Source: Larix sibirica (lineage: Eukaryota > Streptophyta > Pinopsida > Pinales > Pinaceae). Taken from it: a stretch of 10,467 bases of DNA. Of this stretch, positions 7,408 through 10,467 are shown piece after piece; the stretch's first letter is position 1; each line of letters opens with the position of its first letter. The position numbers were made by a program, and so were the translations under genes. The stretch is taken from contig NWUY0300003521.1 in the NCBI GenBank assembly GCA_004151065.3, forward strand, positions 49,528-59,994, read 5' to 3'. The notes beneath the pieces were generated by a model. The model was given only the letters and a program-made list of their open reading frames with translations. It was not told the origin of the DNA and ran no database searches.

Positions 7408-8317
7408 ATACAAAAATATTCTAGTACCTAATACATTGGTTTTTATCCTTGGACCATGGATTATGTCTACAAAACCATCTAGCTTGGGAAAACCTTGTAA
7501 TGGTTCCCATATGACCATGGTCTTGAGGCCTTGAGACCCATCCTTGGTGAATAAAATTTCCTAATGACATATGTATCCCACGTGGTGCCTAAATATCCCC
7601 TCTACATGGCTTCTGTATTGGTTCAAGACCTCATTTTGTCCGATGAGCCCTAGAAGGTTCATCTAGTTCATATGCCTTTTTTTCCTTGCTCGACCATAGT
7701 CATGATCCTAAGATCTGTCCCTAGTATTTAAAAGATCCTATATGCACTTGGATCCCACTCAGATGTCAATTATCCTTTTTATAGGGAATATGTAGTGCCT
7801 TGAGGTCACATTCATGGACAAATCCTTAAAATATTTATATAGGACTTGAGGCCCTTTCTTTCATCCTCTTACCATGGTTAAGAACCCAATACCTATTCTT
7901 GGTGCACAAAACCTCCTACTGGCACTCATATCCTAATCGAAGGCCAAAAATCCCCTCTAAAGGGCCTCTATAGTGGTTCATAGACTTGCTCATGGACCAT
8001 GAGCCTTTATAGTGTCATTTATGTCCTAAAACCATTTATTTTCTCCCATGACCCTATTAAGGGTTTGAGGCCCATCCATTATGTCTAAAACTTTCTAATC
8101 GTGTCCATATTTCATTGAGAGGCCAAACATTCCATATAGAGGATTTGTGTGGTGTTTCAAAGTGTCATTAAGGGATTATGATCCCTAGAAGATTAATTTA
8201 GATCCTACAACCCTTGTTTTCCTTCATTAAGCATGGTGAAGGCCCTAAGACACACATCGAGAGGAAAAATCTCTTAATGATGCCCATATTTGACAAAGAG
8301 TCTAATTATCTAGTTTT

Positions 8318-8578
8318 ATGTGGTGGTTTGAGGTCCATTTTATGGACCAGGGAAATAAAAGCTTCATTTTGGGCCAAAGGCCCAAGAGCCATCTCTTATG
8401 TGCAAAACCTCCAATGGTATCCATATCCCACTTAAGGACATATGTACTTTGTAAAAGGTTTTGTGGTGCTTTGAAGAATATTTTGTCCCATAAGACTTAT
8501 AAGATTAATGTAGGGATTAAGGTACTTAATATCCTCTCCCAATCATGGTTGATATCCCTACTATACAAAATATCCTAA
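8318..8578. repeat. variant subrepeat in the right arm
   Basis: Inverted partner of 5711-5959 (coordinate sum about 14,280). It lacks the CCATGGTCAAGGCC landmark, so two landmarks (8229 and 8545) are separated by almost twice the normal unit. Confidence 0.6.
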
Positions 8579-8884
8579 TGGTGCCACTATCCCACTCACA
8601 TGGAAAAAATCCCTTTTAGAGGGCGTGCATTGTAGTTCAAGGCCTCGATGATTTCCCATTAGCCGAAGAATCTTCATTTGATGTGTAATTACGAGGATTT
8701 ATCCCCCAACCATGGTTAAGGCCTTTATACCCATCCATGATGCATAAATGGTCGTAATTCTACCCATATATCACTTTAATAACAATGGTCCCCTATATAG
8801 AACATGTTATGTGGATTATAACTTATTTATGGACTTTTATCTCTAAAGGCTTCATTCAGGGCTAAAGGGCCTTATTTTACTCCC

Positions 8885-8898
8885 TTGACCATGGTCAA
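8885..8898. repeat. perfect 14-bp palindrome TTGACCATGGTCAA
   Basis: The best-preserved copy of the unit landmark. It contains two head-to-head TTGACC cores, the plant W-box sequence bound by WRKY factors, and a central CCATGG. Degenerate copies recur roughly every 180 bp through both arms. Confidence 0.75.
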
Positions 8899-9669
8899 TG
8901 CCTTAAGATCCATGCCCACCGCACAAGACCTCATAATGGTACCCAATTCCACTTAGAGGCCAAATATTACAGCTAAAGGGATCGTGTTGTGGTTTGAGTT
9001 TATGTTGATGGCCAATGATCCCTAGAGATCCATTTATGTTGCAAGGCATTTATTTTCATCCCTTGACTATAGTTAAGGCCTTGAAACCCATCCCTACTAC
9101 ACTACAACTCCTAATCACAACCATATCCCACTTGTATGCCAAATATTCACTTTAAATGATATATTTTGTGGTTTGAGGCTTTGACCATAGCCTACTAGCT
9201 CAAGAATATCAATTAAGGGCCTAATTCCATCAATTTATTCATCGACCATGGTCTAATACTTATGCCTAGTGCACAAAACCTAATATTACCACCCACTTCC
9301 CACTCTAAGGACAATGATATCCTATATAAAGCATGCTTGATGGTTTGTGGCCTTATCCATGGCCTTTGTTCTCTAGAAGCTTCGTATAGGTCCCTAGGGC
9401 CTTATTTTCCTCCCACACCTATTGATAAGGCATTAAGACTCAAGATTTCCATCCAAGGCATTATAGGAGCAAGAATGTTACACTTGGAGGTTGAGTATTC
9501 ACTTTAAAGGGCCTGTGTGGTGGTTTGGAGCCTTATTCATGGTCCATGAATTTTAGAAGCTTCATTTAGAGCCTAATTCCCATGTTATCTTTCCTCTACA
9601 ATAGTCAAGTACTTGAAACCCATTCCTCATGCGAGAAACATCTTAAGAGCACCCATATTACTATTGGAG

Positions 9670-9748
9670 GCCAAATGTCCCCATTAGAGGGACTATATGT
9701 TGGTTAGAGGTATCAATCACGGTCGAGACATTCATTTTATATTCTTTT
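9670..9748 (-). repeat. second inverted-repeat block, right copy
   Basis: Ungapped partner of 4937-5015, 67 of 79 bases identical after reverse complementing. Confidence 0.9.
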
Positions 9749-9801
9749 GAAAATATGAAATTATCTATGTAAAAACATTAAAAGATCACAACATATTCAT
9801 G

Positions 9802-9863
9802 TAGATATGTTGAAGACCTTTCCAACGAGCTAAAGTACTCCAAAAATTTATGTTAAGGTAGAA
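9802..9863 (-). repeat. outer inverted-repeat block, right copy
   Basis: Ungapped partner of 4821-4882, 54 of 62 bases identical after reverse complementing. Beyond it the similarity continues more weakly through 9894-9905 and fades near 9,958. Confidence 0.9.
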
Positions 9864-9958
9864 AATTATGGCAAATTTACTAATTTTTATTATTATTAAA
9901 AATAATGCATGTAGAGAGTTTCCCCTCACCCATGTACTTGTTCACATGGTTGCTTCAA

Positions 9959-10467
9959 ATTTAGGTTTGATATGACGATCATGATGATTCAGATTGCAAA
10001 ATCAATCCATTTTCCAAATGCCTATAAATGTCTTCGTTTTTCAGTTATTTTTAAATGAGCTACACAAATCCATAGCTAATGAAATTACATAATTGTAAAA
10101 TACATACATCTTTTTTCTTGCTAAAACTTTTTATTGCCTTACCCATTTTGAAAAGAAAAAAATAGATGCTAGATTCACATCTACAATCTAAAAGAAAAGG
10201 AAATTTGTTTGATCATGTTAAGACTTCAAACTTGGAGTGATACATGACTTCGTATCTTAAAGACTATAATGACTTTCATAATTTAAAAAAATATAAAATT
10301 AATATTAATTTGTTTGAAAAATAACTATGCACAAGAACTTCTTCAACACTTACACTAACAAAAACTTATGCATTATATTTTGAAATAAAATAACATACCA
10401 AAGTTAAAAAAACTAAAATATTATATATATACATATTCTAAAATCTAATTTAATTTCCTAGATTTTA
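9959..10467. other. AT-rich non-coding flank, nothing recognised
   Basis: No ORF, domain or inverted partner is seen. It contains A-runs and short TA repeats (around 10,415-10,435). It appears to be the right flank of the foldback element, with no similarity visible by eye to the left flank (4250-4720). Confidence 0.5.

Larger units (their letters stand above)
4720..9958. mobile_element. giant imperfect inverted repeat, foldback-type element with tandem subrepeats
   Basis: The two halves are reverse complements. Ungapped blocks compared by hand: 4821-4882 against 9802-9863 (54 of 62 identical) and 4937-5015 against 9670-9748 (67 of 79 identical). A further short match pairs 4778-4789 with 9894-9905. 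All share the same coordinate sum (about 14,684), so they are collinear. Inner pairs are 5711-5959 with about 8320-8570, and about 6725-6895 with 7335-7500. The centre is an unrelated spacer. Long terminal inverted repeats built from tandem subrepeats are the defining architecture of foldback elements. No transposase is encoded and no target-site duplication was identified, so both ends are approximate (plus or minus about 30 bases). An inverted duplication of a satellite-like array is the main alternative. Confidence 0.72.
7215..9958 (-). repeat. right arm of the large inverted repeat
   Basis: A tandem array in the opposite orientation to the left arm. Landmarks of the ACCATGGTCAAGGCC type occur near 7268, 7452, 7512, 7692, 7870, 8047, 8229, 8545, 8708, 8886, 9064, 9244, 9419 and 9601. 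Most successive distances are 175-182 bp. The exceptions are 60 bp (a partial unit at 7452-7512) and about 316 bp (the variant segment 8318-8578). The arm ends in the A/T-rich terminal zone. It is about 400 bp longer than the left arm between matched points. Confidence 0.7.

Noticed and set aside
7333-7534. fully overlapping ORFs on both strands
   Set aside because: This is a self-complementary part of a repeat unit, so both strands are open by symmetry and not by coding selection.
8214-9507. ORFs at 8214-8435, 8318-8578 and 9262-9507
   Set aside because: They are short open stretches in the right repeat arm with no domain and no codon pattern suggesting a gene.
4960-9720. CRISPR-like array
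   Set aside because: The units are about 180 bp, degenerate, and in two opposite orientations, with no short identical repeats and unique spacers. The context is plant nuclear DNA.
4960-9720. plain centromeric or subtelomeric satellite
   Set aside because: The array changes orientation once at the centre and both outer ends share the same non-satellite terminal zone. A foldback element explains this better, though a satellite origin of the unit stays possible.
1-10467. tRNA or rRNA genes, or a tRNA-type primer-binding site
   Set aside because: No cloverleaf-like pattern, A/B-box pair or rRNA-like conserved string was recognised by eye.

Overview
The window looks like nuclear intergenic DNA from a seed plant. 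It is AT-rich, has no intact gene, rRNA or tRNA that I can recognise, and is filled with old transposable-element sequence. The plant assignment rests on two things: a Ty3/gypsy polyprotein with a second, archaeal-type RNase H (known from the plant Tat lineage), and an antisense gene with a plant mobile domain (PMD). Species cannot be read from the sequence.

Layout. (1) 1-340: non-coding, with weak features of an LTR (TATA-like box, AATAAA, C/G-rich block), and no firm identity. (2) 481 to about 4,040: the remains of one long Ty3/gypsy retrotransposon on the + strand. In order it holds the C-terminal part of the pol RNase H, a linker, an integrase with zinc finger, D,D35-type core and GPY/F end (true stop 2050-2052), then a second RNase H (2181-2602) after the integrase. 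A two-exon PMD gene follows on the opposite strand (about 4,040 down to 2813). All of these are broken by stops and frameshifts. (3) 4,040-4,720: non-coding, possibly the element's 3' non-coding region or LTR. (4) About 4,720-9,958: a very large imperfect inverted repeat. The left arm (about 4,720-6,970) and right arm (about 7,215-9,958) are reverse complements of each other around a spacer of about 245 bp. Two ungapped blocks compared by hand are about 85-87% identical. Each arm is itself a tandem array of degenerate units of about 180 bp, most carrying variants of a palindrome close to TTGACCATGGTCAA. This is the architecture of a foldback element. It carries no recognisable transposase. (5) 9,960-10,467: AT-rich sequence with nothing recognised.

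Nothing here seems to work as a live system. The retroelement's genes formed one unit: replication and integration enzymes on the sense strand, and an antisense PMD gene in the 3' region. The foldback element lies just downstream and may have landed in or near the retroelement's 3' end. The foldback structure is the most unusual feature, followed by the antisense PMD gene and the RNase H placed after the integrase.
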